Source of the DNA: Scolanthus callimorphus
Taxonomy: Eukaryota > Cnidaria > Anthozoa > Actiniaria > Edwardsiidae
Direction of reading: 5' to 3'
Assembly: GCA_033964015.1 (NCBI GenBank)
Contig: CM066920.1
Span: 8,027,912-8,091,911 of the forward strand
Length of the DNA: 64,000 nt
This document shows, piece by piece, positions 35,040 to 46,164 of the stretch; position 1 is the stretch's first letter, and each line of letters starts with the position of its first letter. A model generated the notes under the pieces. It did no database searches. It was not told the DNA's origin and saw only the letters and a list, made by a program, of their open reading frames with translations. Both the position numbers and the translations under genes were made by a program.

Positions 35040-36235
35040 AGGGGGGTGCTGTAACACGGACACGTGATGTGACGTCATCGATGACGTCATCAGTGATTGA
35101 AAAATTAATATCTCGTGAAGGGAAGACTCTAAAACAACCAAACTTTGGTAGTGTAGTCTAGGTCACCAGGGGGGCGTTTCTCGAAACGCCCGAGAATTCT
35201 CGGCCCGAAAAATTTGTTTTCAAATGTTAATAGTTTGATCCCCAAGTTTTTCGTTTTCTTTTCTACCCTGATGATTTAAATAGACTACAACTTCCTATCC
35301 GTGAATATGTATACTGTTTACGTCTCAAAAAAGAAATTTTCGATTACATTCAAAACCCTAAATCGAAGTAAAATCACCCGAAAAGTCTCGGGAGGTCAGT
35401 TGCTCCCGAAAACTTTCCATTGTTTTTCACCCGAGTTTTTCGGGTGCCCGAAAAGTTCGGTTTAAACTAACGTAATTCTATTAATGCTATAGAATATAAA
35501 TAACTACGAAAAGGGAGTTATAGACTATTTAAATAAGCAGGGTAAAAAAGAAAACGAAAAACGTTTTGATAAACCCATAAAAATTTCAAAACAAAGTTCT
35601 CGGGCCCGAGAATTCTCGGGCGTTTCGAGAAACGGGCGCCAGGTGAGCGAAATGAAGTGGTCACGTGATATGACGTCATCGATGACGTCATCTATGCTTC
35701 AAAAATGAATATCTCATGAAAGGAAGACTCTAAAACAACCAAACTTGGGTAGTGTAGTCTAGGCCACCAGATGAGCGAAACGAGGTGGTCACGTGATATG
35801 ACGCCATCGATGACGTCATATATGTTTGAAAAATGAATATCTCATGAAAGGAAGACTCTAAACCAACCAAGCTTGGGTACTGTAGTCCAGGTCACCAGAT
35901 GAGCGAAATGAAGTGGTCACGTGATGTGACGTCATCGATGACGTCATCTATGCTTGAAAAATCAATATCTCGTGAAGGGAAGACTCTAAAACAACCAAAC
36001 ATTGGTAGTCTAGGTCACCAGATGAGCGAAATGAGCTGGTCTCGTGATATGACGTCAGTGATGACGTCATCTGTGCTTGAAAAAATAATATCTCGTGAAG
36101 GGAAGACTCGAAAACAACCAAACTTTGGTAGTGTAGTCTAGGTCACTAGATGAGCGAAATGAAGTTGTCACGTATGACGTCATCTATGCTTGAAAAATTA
36201 ATATCTCGTGAAGGGAAGACTCTAAAGCAACCATG
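35040..36235. repeat. ~125-bp tandem array with paired CRE octamers, block A
   Basis: The unit runs GAGCGAAATGAAGTGGTCAC, GTGATATGACGTCATCGATG, ACGTCATC, then AATATCTCGTGAAGGGAAGA and AACAACCAAACTTGG. About six units are present, the first split by the insertion at 35171 and the last truncated. Most carry the 20-bp palindrome TGACGTCATCGATGACGTCA next to CACGTG. Confidence 0.85.
35171..35638. mobile_element. 468-bp inverted-repeat element inserted in the array
   Basis: The tips GGGGCGTTTCTCG and CGAGAAACGGGCG, with CGAGAATTCTCGG just inside, are mirrored. CCAGG is duplicated at 35166-35170 and 35639-35643. Other array units read GTCACCAGGTGAGCG without interruption, giving the empty site. 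Confidence 0.75.
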
Positions 36236-36326
36236 TAAACCATGTACACATGGGAATCCCTTTCATTCACAGAAAATTTTATAACCAGGAGCTCCGCTTT
36301 TAGCCAGTGGCTAACTCTATATATTA

Positions 36327-36455
36327 GCATGGTTTGTACGTGATATTTGACATAAATCCCACTCGTGATATGTCTAAAAAGACGGCTCGTGAAATTACAA
36401 ACAGTTTAGACATATTACTCGTGGTATTTATGCCAAATATCACTACAAACCATGC
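36327..36455. mobile_element. 129-bp fold-back element at the junction of copies A and B
   Basis: GCATGGTTTGTACGTGATAT at the left is mirrored by ATATCACTACAAACCATGC at the right. TATTA is duplicated at 36322-36326 and 36456-36460. Confidence 0.75.
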
Positions 36456-36654
36456 TATTAGCGGAGCACCATACCTAAGAGAAAAACGTATAGTATACTA
36501 TCGAGTTGATTTTTGAATGTCACGGGCATTATGGATCTTTTTGATGACGTCATTGATGATGTAAGAGCACGTGACTTTGGTATAGAGTTCCTCTTATGGT
36601 CTTTGAAAGTTTGTCCAAGTTTGGCTTCTATAGAAGCTACCGTTCGGGAGATAT

Positions 36655-36943
36655 ATAGAGGATATTACATGGCCGCGCGGAGATACGAATTTTATCTTCG
36701 AGTGTTGAGATAAATTTTTAACACGAGAAGATAAAATTCGTATCTCCAAGCGGTCATGTAATGTTCTGTTTATTATATAAACATCAATGAAATACCAAAT
36801 TCAAATTAAGCTTAAAAATCGAGCATTCAGCAAAGGCAAGTGTGATATTTTCACATGTGAAAATAACACGATATTTTCACGTGTGAAGATATCAAGTTTT
36901 CGCGCGGGAGATCACCTGGTATTTCATTGGTGTTTATATAATA
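36655..36943. mobile_element. Fold-back element, family B, with empty site in copy A
   Basis: Copy A reads GGGAGATATGATTTTTTC at about 34872. Here the same target is split by about 289 bp starting ATAGAGGATATTACATGG and ending TTTATATAATAA. The left half is a fold-back (ACGAATTTTATCTTCGAGTG and its mirror); the right half holds the palindromic TTTTCACATGTGAAAATA. Confidence 0.75.
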
Positions 36944-37089
36944 AGATTTTTTCTTTATTAACCTATAGCGTACGCCGTCCGTCCGTCGTCCGTGTACACA
37001 TGGGAACCCTGTGGTATGCAAAGAAAAAATTATATCTCCTCAAGGGAACACGCTAAGACAACCATACTTGAGATATTTTATCTATGCCA

Positions 37090-37705
37090 CAAGGGGGGTG
37101 CTGTAACCCGGACACGTGATGTGACGTCATCGATGACGTCATCAGTGATTGAAAAATGAATATCTCGTGAAGGGAAGACTCTAAGACAACCAAACTTGTT
37201 GGTAGTGTAGTCTAGGTCACCAGGTGAGCGAAATGAAGTGGTCACGTGATATGACGTCATCGATGACGTCATCTATGGTTCAAAAATGAATATCTCATGA
37301 AAGGAAAACTCTAAAACAACCAAACTTGGGTAGTGTAGTCTAGGCCACCAGATGAGCGAAATGTGGTGGTCAGGTGATGTGACGTCATCGATGACGTCAC
37401 CTATTCTTGAAAAATCAATATCTCGTGAAGGGAAGACTCTAAAACAACCAAACTTTGGTAGTGTAGTCTAGGTCACCGGGTGAGCGAAATGAAGTGGTCA
37501 CGTGATTTGACGTCATCGATGACGTCATCTATGCTTCAAAAATGAATATCACGTGAAGGGAAGACTCTAAAACAACCAAACTTGGGTAGTGTAGTCTAGA
37601 CCACCAGATGAGCGAAATGAAGTGGTCACGTGATATGACGTCATCGATGACGTCATCTATGATTGAAAAATTAATATCTCGTGAAGGGAAGACTCTAAAG
37701 AAACC
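37090..37705. repeat. ~125-bp tandem array with paired CRE octamers, block B
   Basis: Five units like those of block A, all carrying the 20-bp palindrome, most preceded by TCACGTGAT. Confidence 0.85.
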
Positions 37706-37800
37706 ATATAAACCATGTACACATGGGAATCCCTTTCATTCACATAGAAAATTTTATAACCAGGAGCTCCGCTTTTAGCCAGTGGCTAAATCTATATATT

Positions 37801-38240
37801 ACCTATACTAATAAATGCGCGCGCTGCATGTCGGTAGCTGTCTTACATTTCGTAAGCCAAGTGCCTCGTATAAGCGCGTGTTGCATCCTGGTAGTTAGAT
37901 GTTGCACTTCTACAGAAGAGAGAGCTCGCGCACTTATACCTGGAATCGTCCATTCAGAGGAATGACCTTCAATATTATAATACGGCGACATGAAACCCGC
38001 CGAAAATAATTTCCTAGACACCTTAAGGATTCTAAAAATGCACGAGTCTCAATCAAATAGCCACTGTAGGCATTGAAAAATCTAACTATCTTAGATGACA
38101 AGATAGCTGGCAACCCGAGCATTGCGAAACGTAAAAAATGTGAAATACAGAGATTTCTTTCAGTCTGAAAGAACAATCCTTTTTTTTTTTTTGCTCTCGA
38201 TTTCAAAAGCCCTACTCCGGGATCGACTGTGACAATTAGC
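37801..38240. other. Non-coding stretch with a GCGCGC-type repeat copy
   Basis: 37808-37962 resembles the MITE at 27690: a GCGCGC start, GCATCCTGGTAGTTA, then TTATACCTGGAATCGTCCAT. No gene. Confidence 0.4.
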
Positions 38241-38475
38241 ATTTTAAAGGCATTATAAGGCGTTTTAAGGCAAGTTAAGGCATTTTTAAGTCGTTTTAAT
38301 GCGACTTTAGGACCAGGAGTAGGCGTTTTAATGGGTACTTAACATTATTTCAGAGGGATATAAGGAATGTGTAATAACTATGTGAAAATCCTAAAGCGAC
38401 TTTAGGCTATGTAGGCCTTTTTTAGCGCGTTTTTAAGCATTCGTGGGCGTTTGTAGGCGTTTTTAGGCGTGCGAC
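38240..38475. repeat. Irregular low-complexity repeat, AGGCGTTTTTA type
   Basis: Many short variants of TAAGGCGTTTTAA, AGGCATTTTTA and TAGGCGTTTTTA run through about 230 bp with no fixed period. Confidence 0.6.
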
Positions 38476-38631
38476 TTTAAGACCGGGGAGTAGCCTTACT
38501 AAGCCCGTATTCAAAATTTTTAAAAATAATTCAAAATAACAACATGAAAGGGAAAAGTACGCAAAACAAATGGCTTTTCTTCATTCACTTCAGTTGGGCT
38601 ACTGCGATGTCATAAGTCTTTTCAATAACCA

Positions 38632-38768
38632 GGGCCCGGTTCCTAAAAAGTGGGTTAACGCTAACCAATGGATAAATAAGATTCTTATCAAATCAAATGT
38701 TCAGAATAGCAACAATTAACCCTCAGGACCCTGGGTTAGGGTTAACCGACTTTCTAGGAACCGGACCC
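38632..38768. mobile_element. 137-bp MITE, GGGCCCGGTTCCTA ends
   Basis: The right end is the complement with one change (GGGTCCGGTTCCTA). An inner GGTTAAC/GTTAACC pair extends the stem. Confidence 0.65.
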
Positions 38769-38769
38769 A

Positions 38770-40950
38770 AGTCGTTACCAATGCTTCAGCTTTTAAAGTA
38801 TACTCGCTATCTTGAGCTTGCTTTCTGGATTATTATTTATTTGGAGGAGGAGGGACCTCATTTCTCGTTTTTTTTCTTTAACATCGCAACAGACGCAATG
38901 AATAAAAAAAGAGAATAAGATTTAGTAAGAAATAAATAGATGCCATTCATTTCCAAAGAAAAGAAGTCCATGTGTTATTTCGATTATGATCGGATTCCAC
39001 TTTATCTTACTTTTAAAAAATGATCTCACTTAGATTTGGCCAGGATATTAGAAAATGCTAGGGAATGACATACATCTTATTGGTTGTACCCGACTAAAAC
39101 TTTTATTCCTGGGGATTTAAACAATATAAACGGCGCAGAGACGAACAACGCAGAATTATAACGCCGCGCGGGTCTTATTAGCTCTCGAACCTGTTCACTG
39201 CACTCTTCTAATTTTAATTTCCGTGATAATAAAAAGTTTATTTATCCTTCCTCTCCTTTTATAAATTTCTTTTGACCTACCGCGCTGATGTTAGCATACC
39301 GTCGCACGTTTGAAGGATATCCTTAGAGCGAGCAAACACGTTGTTGGAGGTTGAGATTATTACAAGTCGGAACACCTTGTAAGAACGCTATTCGTACACT
39401 GTTTGAGTCAAACAATTCCCTACTAGTTGACTTTCAAATACTTTGGCTTAGTATTATTGCTTGTTTAGCGGCTAGGGAAATACTTCAAGGGATATATCAT
39501 AAACGAATATCAAGGAATACCTCATGAAGAAGAGACTTCCTTTGGCGACAAACACCATTCAATACGCAAACTTACAAAGGACAACGAACGCGTTTTGGGG
39601 TAAAGCTGTGGGCGGTGAGTTGGGAACCCAAAGAGAAAAAGCGTGAAAAGAGAATTGGAGCTAAATATGATGTCAATTAAGATTAAAAAAAGAACTAAAT
39701 GGGAGTAAAAATGAGTTTTAGCTAGTTTTCAAATATTACTCTGCGCGTCCTTGAAATTAGGATCAAAAGATTGATGGAATAAATGGAACGGAAAAGCAGT
39801 TTTCAATTTTTTTAGGACAAAAGCGTAGTTTTCCGCTCTTATCAAAGGAAGAAAAATTAAAGAGCAAACAAAAATTGATTGCGGAATAAAGAAACCGATA
39901 TCTCCTTAATAACACAGAGACCCATAACAGGAGGAAAGTAAGAGCGATATTTCAGCATGTGGGACTGTTCTCCTAACCAGAAGTTGAATCTAAAACTCGC
40001 ATTTCTTGCTTTGTGATCTTCTTGATAGTTCTCTTCTTAATAACACTGCTAGGCTATTCCACAAGGAACACAGCTGAAAAACAGAAACTACTTGAAGGAA
40101 TTCACATGCTTGCTGAGACTAGCATCTGCTTTCTCTCCTGGAAACTCAAGATGAATTTTCTGGAAAATAAAATTCAGCAGGACATCTGAGTCGTTGACTG
40201 AGTCATAAAAACGGCAATGAATTTACTTCTAAAGAGCTTCAGGCTAAATTTGCGAAGAATCAGTCCCCTTTGTTCTTAATATCGCCGGCTGCGTGGTCTC
40301 AACTGAAGAGAAATCTAGAGAGCAGCGTGAACAATGTTCATTGGATTATCGGTGTTATATCAACATTTGAATGAAAAAGGAGAGATCGAAAACGAATAAA
40401 GAAGTTGAAAGGAACAGATTGAAAAGACAAGGAAAGACTGAAATGAGAAGACGTTTTTTTAGCCTGATTCTTGATCTATTACAAGCAAAGAAAAGAAAAC
40501 TATGAATTACTACTTGAAGTTTTAAAAATGTTCAAATCAAAAACTAAGCTATCTAATGCTCTCTTTTTTTATTTTTATTGCCCTTAATAACCATCGTACG
40601 ACGGTTTTCACCCAAAGGAAAACCCCGCACTAGCAAACACACTGACAAAAAGACGGCGCATTTAATAAACCAATTTAAAAATCGACGATATGCCGGGGTT
40701 CTTGTCAGTCGGCAACAGTAAAAAAAATAATAAATAAATAAGGGTTTGAGAAGCAATGAGGGAATGGTCCAATTAGATTGTTTGGCACACGAGTGAAATG
40801 ACGCTATGAAATAATCTCGTTCTTTGTTGAAGTTAAACAAACAAGGCTGTAGGTAACGAGGGCGCGTCACTCGGCCTCACGTGATTTAGAGGACAGAGAG
40901 CGGAGACAGGCACTTCCAGGGACGAAAAATGATTTCGTTACGTCACTCGT
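38770..40950. other. Non-coding stretch
   Basis: AT-rich. A TATAAA at 39126 has no matching donor. No gene recognised. Confidence 0.35.
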
Positions 40951-40959
40951 CAAAGAGGG

Positions 40960-40967
40960 TTAAATAG
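40960..40967 (+). promoter_or_regulatory. Candidate TATA-like box (possibly cluster member 3)
   Basis: TTAAATAG lies about 28 bases before an initiator-like TTTCAGCATT. The transcript would run into the leader below. It is weaker than the TATA boxes at 54495 and 11054. Linking it to the 47669 gene is inference from order and strand. Confidence 0.35.
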
Positions 40968-40987
40968 AAACAGAAGGGAAGAATTTC

Positions 40988-41063
40988 AGCATTAGTTGAA
41001 AAACACAACACTCGAAACGGCGGCTGAAATACATCGCAAGTCTTAATAACAGGTGAATTTAAG
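40988..41063 (+). other. Candidate 5' UTR exon (possibly cluster member 3)
   Basis: A 76-bp non-coding leader ending at the donor TTTAAG|GTATGTAAG, a close match to the metazoan consensus. No acceptor-plus-ORF of the right kind is seen before 47669, so it may splice there across 6.6 kb of repeats. Confidence 0.35.
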
Positions 41064-42401
41064 GTATGTAAGGGTTTCGCTGCTATTCAGTATTAGCGTG
41101 GTGCCATAGAAGTAGTCTAGTTATTCTACTTATTTAAAGTACTTACTTTTTATACCTCTGGCAAGCGATCAGTCGACTAGAAATAAGTATTCTGTTCTAC
41201 ATCAAACGAGAAAGTTGTGAAAATTTACAACGCAGTTTTTAGGGGAAGAAATCTCTAGAAATGAAATGGGAAATTCCGGAAAAGCGTAGGTCAAGTCATT
41301 TTAATCCAATTGTTCTTTCGATTTTTACTTTCGATTTTTCTTTTTCCTTTTTTCTTTGTTTTGTTGATTTACCTAAACTTGACAGGAAAAGGCTTAATCG
41401 GCATTTTTTTTTCGTTGAAATATTATTTCTCTAGAGGAGAAAAAATAAATAAATGGAAAAAGTGTTGAATAACCCTATATTGGGTTCCTTTATGGCTTGC
41501 TAATTTCACTTTCAATATTTCCAGACACTTCTGACATGTCAAAGTAAAATGTTCATTCCCGAAATTAAAAACTGGCACATGTTTTTAGTAAAAGCAATAA
41601 TAGCACTACATAACTAATTTCATTGCGTTCAAGTTTGATGAATCTTTTTTTTTAGTTTGCTCTTTGTCCGGTACCGGAAGAGTTCTCTAAAGAAATTATT
41701 GATGAGGCAATCGTTGATTTCACGTAACATTTCCCTTGAAGATCTTCAAATACCCTTATTAGGCGGCGCTTGGCCTCTGGAGGAGCATTTAATGTCTGAC
41801 AACCAAATATTTCAAACAGAACCACAAGTTTTTAACATAATACTACGCTAGAAGCCAAGTGACTCTCCGCGTGGTTGTAACACCTCCTTGTTCATTATTT
41901 TTCATTATTTCTTGACCGATGGCTTACGTCTTCTTTGTGTTTCCGATAAAGAACGAGTCTTGCTCACACCTTTTTATCGCGCAAAACGGCGCTCATTTGG
42001 GGTTGTCATTTGATAAAACTTCTAGCCCATGCACTATTTTAAATGTACATAATGTAGTAGAATAATTTGCAACACCTGTCCGAAGGAAATGATTGCTGTG
42101 GAACAAGGCACTTAATAAGAATAATGCAGAAGAACTAAACAAACTTTTTGGTTTTCGTGCTAAAAGGTAAGAAGGAAATGCTATTGAAAACCTGTAACTC
42201 TAACAAATAAAAACACCCACAAAAAAACGTGTGAGACACGACGATGTTTTTAATTACAGGTAATAACCATTAATGTCAGTCTAAGTGACATCACGTGACC
42301 AGTTATGAAAGGGTCTTTGAAGGCATATTCTTATTTGTATTTTTTTTAAAGGATGACTCTTGCAAATTGTGAAGGTCAGCTCCAAAGCTCAGGTTTTCAT
42401 G
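41064..42401. other. Non-coding stretch (possible intron)
   Basis: If the leader at 40988 belongs to cluster member 3, this is the start of its intron. The frame at 41657 has no recognisable content. Confidence 0.3.
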
Positions 42402-42670
42402 TGTCGGGAACAGTCGGGGATGATCGGGGATTTTTTTTCCCCGACCATCCTCGTCAGTTCCCGAGAAAACACGGAACCGCGGATGATCAGGGACGTCGGC
42501 GATTGACTGGGATGCGATCGGGAAAATAGAAACCGTTTCTATTTTTCCTCCCGATCCCAGTCAATCGCCAAAGTCAACGACAATTCTCGATATCGTTTCC
42601 ATAAGACTGGGATTGACGGCGGATGATCGGGAAGCCGAGGATCCTCAACCATCCCCGACGGTTCCCGACA
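42402..42670. mobile_element. 269-bp fold-back element, TGTCGGGAAC ends
   Basis: The tips TGTCGGGAACAGTCGGGGAT and their complement enclose an almost perfect inner palindrome (GGCGATTGACTGGGAT...ATCCCAGTCAATCGCC) centred near 42534. Confidence 0.7.
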
Positions 42671-44480
42671 TATAAAAAACGCCCTTTTAATGAACAAATC
42701 CGTACACATATTTTACTATTTGGTGATGTAAATATATACTTGTGTATATTATATGTTCAGTCTTATAAACTGTACAAAGTGTTTCGGGTACTCGTATTAT
42801 TTTAGGTCGAATCGTTATATAACGCGTAGCGCCAAAGCAATTAGGAAAACAATATATATACTGCACATAAGTTGATTCGTGGAGATAGTATTCGTTGCTA
42901 CAAACAAAGTGCGAATACTCATGTATAATGACTGAAAAGAATATATTTAAAACTGAACCCTTGCATAGAGTATTTGATTAACTAATCATACAAAGAGCAC
43001 ATCCTGAGGGTTAGCGTTCTACAAAATATCCATCCTTTCTTTCAACGCATCACTCTAGGTAATCTTGCCTCAAGAGCTTCTACTAAAAGGCGTGTAGTTA
43101 AGCTACTTTACTGGCCTTACGCGGGAATGCTCTTGTGAGCTACATAATGAATCATTCGTTCATAGCACGTGGCTTGACAGCAGGTGCAAATAAACGAGAA
43201 TGTAGCACACTTTAGCCATAACTCTTTGCGGGAGATACTCTCAGTTTTTAATAGTACAAACTTGTAATGTGAACTTCGTTGTTATCAATAAAGCACCACA
43301 TTAGTGCCTAAAACCGTAGGCGGCGCGCGCGACGAGCAAATCTTAATCTATTAAGCGCGCGTAGGGCGTTAATTTTTCGATTGGTGACTGAGTCATCGAC
43401 GCGTTCGTATACCAACTGGCCGGAACCTCCTGTGTTGGCCTGCTGGAGGAATTAGGTGACTAACGTGGTACTAAATGTAATAAATATGTATAGAATTGTA
43501 ATCAGCTTTGTTTGGATATGTTATATTGCGTTGTCCCATTTTGCCAAAACTACCGTCAAAAAACGAAAGGGTGTAAATAAATTTTATGAAACGATATTGT
43601 TCTAAGTTTGTATTTGGCCGCAGATTGTTACTAAAATCTTTCAGAGAATTGTTTCCAGTTTTCAATTTAAGAAAAGCTCTGAACCATCAACAAGTGTCGT
43701 GCCGTAATTGCCCAATGTTATTCGCTTTTCTTAAAAGTAATGGACAGTTTATCTAATAGCAATGTTACAACATTAGCCTTGTTCGAAGTTTTCGAATGGT
43801 AATGCTACTAAGCACGCAACATGTCTCTTTGCTCTCTTTTTGCCGACATTTGGGATCATAATTGTACAGTCCTATAGCCTTTCGTTTAGAAAATATAATC
43901 GGCGCAAAGTTAACTGGGCTTTTTTCATTTTTAACCGTTTAATAACTTCTATACTGAGATTGATCAGAACTGAAATATTCCTTTTCAAAAGTGCAATAAA
44001 CATGCAATAATTTCATTTTATTAATGAAGAGAAGAACATACAGTTCATAAAAGTGCGGCTCCAGACAAAGGAAGTCTTTGACAGTTTCCCAAATCCCATA
44101 ATTCTATTACTTCATCCTAGAACAGATTTCGAATGGCATAGAAATTAAAGTACCGATCACAAAGAGACATGATAAAAGACCTTGAGATACGCCTCGAGGG
44201 CAAGGTCTTTCACTGTCCGCGCTTCGCTCTAGTATAGGTTATTAGAACCGGCAGATTACAAACAAATCCTTTTAGAATGCTACACCAATAAAGTTTAAAA
44301 GAAACTAGACAGAATCTTTTATTCGAGAGAAATCCATTTCTCGAATTGAAACTAATGACAAATATTATCTAAAGCAACAATTAATTGACAGCAGAGAGTT
44401 TATAAAATGAGCTGTAATCAAGATGGGAATTCACTGTGCTTGGCGCCAGATCCATGGCGATCATTAGCTAATTATTGAAC
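42671..44480. other. Non-coding stretch
   Basis: No gene or clear repeat recognised. Confidence 0.35.
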
Positions 44481-44489
44481 GCGAAAATA

Positions 44490-44660
44490 AGAGCATGAAG
44501 TTTCAGAGACAGCTTCCTTTTTCAATTAATTTTTTCAGGGAAAAACAACTAAGGCAAAGCGCTAGCTAATTTATCAAAGTGAGAAAAGAGCATAAATTTT
44601 GAAAGATAGCTTCCTTTTTTAATTAATCTTTTTCAGGGAAAACAACTATTAGGCAAGTCA
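44490..44660. repeat. Two-copy direct repeat, ~100 bp
   Basis: AGAGCAT, AGCTTCCTTTTT, AATTAAT and TTTTTCAGGGAAAA-ACAACT occur twice in the same order. Confidence 0.7.
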
Positions 44661-45489
44661 AATCTGTCCAAGAATACCAAGATGTACTGACCGGATGAAA
44701 CTTCCCCTATTTTAGCTTATTCCTCCTTTTTTAATTGGGACTCAAATTTTACGCAAAGGCTAACGATCTCATGGGGTTTTGGCGCCGGTCTCGTGCCTAT
44801 TTTTATTAACTAGAGGACTTTTTCCTTTTGACTTTATTTCCCAGCCCTCTGATCTCTGAGATAATCTCTGATAAACTGACCCTCCTTACGCGCAGACTTG
44901 TAATCCTACATAAAAGTCACAAAACGTAGACCACACAGAGTTAAAAGCAATTATTACTCACTCGATCGTATACTCGCAGCGCTGTTTCTTTTCCTAGTTT
45001 AATTGGTAGCTGCCTGGATGGATTGACAAACCCCTGTTTCGGTGACACCCAGCAGAACAAGACAGTTTTTAATCCTTATTATCTCATATCTCAATATCGT
45101 GTCAGTCATTGTTTTCCGTGATACAGATAGCCAAGAGATCCCCCGGAGCGCTTTTTGCGTCCGCTTTTCTTCCTTGTTATATATTCATTTATTTTTCTCG
45201 ATTGCTTGTTTTCTTGAAATTTTATACCTACTTCTTTTATACTCTATGGACAAAAAAGGAATTTAGACGGTTTGGGCTTCCTGTGTTTGGGTTCAATGGA
45301 CTAACACAGGACGCCCGAGACAGTGCTTTTGCGTTGTCTCGTTTTCTTTCGTTCTTTTTAAGAGAGATACTTCTGTTTTAAGGTACATGAAAATGCACCG
45401 GATGGAACTTTTCTACCCAGCTTTCATATTTTACTACTAAGTTACAAACTTTTTAACTTTTTCCTCGAGCGACTAGTGTTAAACCGTTA

Positions 45490-45796
45490 CAGCTAAAACC
45501 GTTGCATCGCGATCCACGTTTTCAAAAACATCAAATTATTTTTGGATTTTTGACGTTGCTGTTCCGCCAATCAAACTCTCCGAGCCAATGAAACTCTTGC
45601 CCTGTTTCGCCTAGTGCAGTCAACTGGCTTCCCTCTGAACTAAAACCAGAAACATCGCGACGGAAAGCCAGGCGACTGCACTAGGCGAAACATGGCAAGA
45701 ATCTGATTGGCTCATAAGATTTCACTAGCGGTACAACAACGCCAAAAACAAATCGATGTTTTTATAAAGCGGGTCGCGATGCAACGATTTTAGCTG
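45490..45796. mobile_element. 307-bp fold-back element, family C
   Basis: CAGCTAAAACCGTTGCATCG at the left mirrors CGATGCAACGATTTTAGCTG at the right. The inner arms are GTTTCGCCTAGTGCAGTCAA and its complement. Confidence 0.7.
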
Positions 45797-45942
45797 GAAA
45801 CTGCCGCAATATCCGGCGAACCTTCTGTAAAATAGAGTCAGCATTACATACTTTCAATAAATAGTCACTACCCGCATCCCCACCACATTGTTCTCTCTCT
45901 GCACTATATCGTCGATTGCAGGGTGACCCAATTGAGTATTGC

Positions 45943-46164
45943 AAAGGCTCTTGAAAAACGGGAGCGGTCGTTTTTTGTCAGAAGGGAAATTGACAGGGTA
46001 AGGCTACGCACACTAAATAAGCCACCCTACAATAGTTTCAATATTGCAGCCTGCAAGCTGCATTATTTTTAATGCAGGGTGCCTTATTTAGAGTGCGTAG
46101 GGCCTTACATCTGTTAATTTCCCTTCTGCCAAAAAAGACAACTGCCGCTCTTCTAAGAACCTTT
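45943..46164. mobile_element. 222-bp fold-back element
   Basis: AAAGGCTCTTGAAAAACGGG, AGAAGGGAAATTGACAG and CTACGCACACTAAATAAG are all mirrored in reverse order on the right arm. Confidence 0.65.

Larger units (their letters stand above)
34650..36326 (-). mobile_element. Long AGCGGAGCTCC-end element with CRE tandem array, copy A
   Basis: The left end TAGCGGAGCTCC carries a GC hairpin with a TTCG-type loop (34664-34683). The right end is GGAGCTCCGCTTTTAGCCAG, then TGGCTAACTCTATATATTA. The element therefore reads on the - strand like the short members at 7683 and 16213. Inside are about six ~125-bp direct repeats (35040-36235). No transposase frame is seen, so it is non-autonomous. Subterminal asymmetric repeats, a terminal hairpin and a central tandem array together fit Helentron-associated (DINE-like) elements. 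That class assignment is inference. Confidence 0.55.
36461..37800 (-). mobile_element. Long AGCGGAGCTCC-end element with CRE array, copy B
   Basis: Follows copy A from its GCGGAGCACCATACCTAA segment to the same right end (GGAGCTCCGCTTTTAGCCAG, then TGGCTAAATCTATATATTA). The terminal hairpin present in copy A is missing here. It holds a second array block and the family B insertion at 36655-36943. Confidence 0.55.

Noticed and set aside
35040..37705. CRISPR-like array
   Set aside because: Units are contiguous ~125-bp tandem repeats without variable spacers, in eukaryotic DNA inside a transposon.
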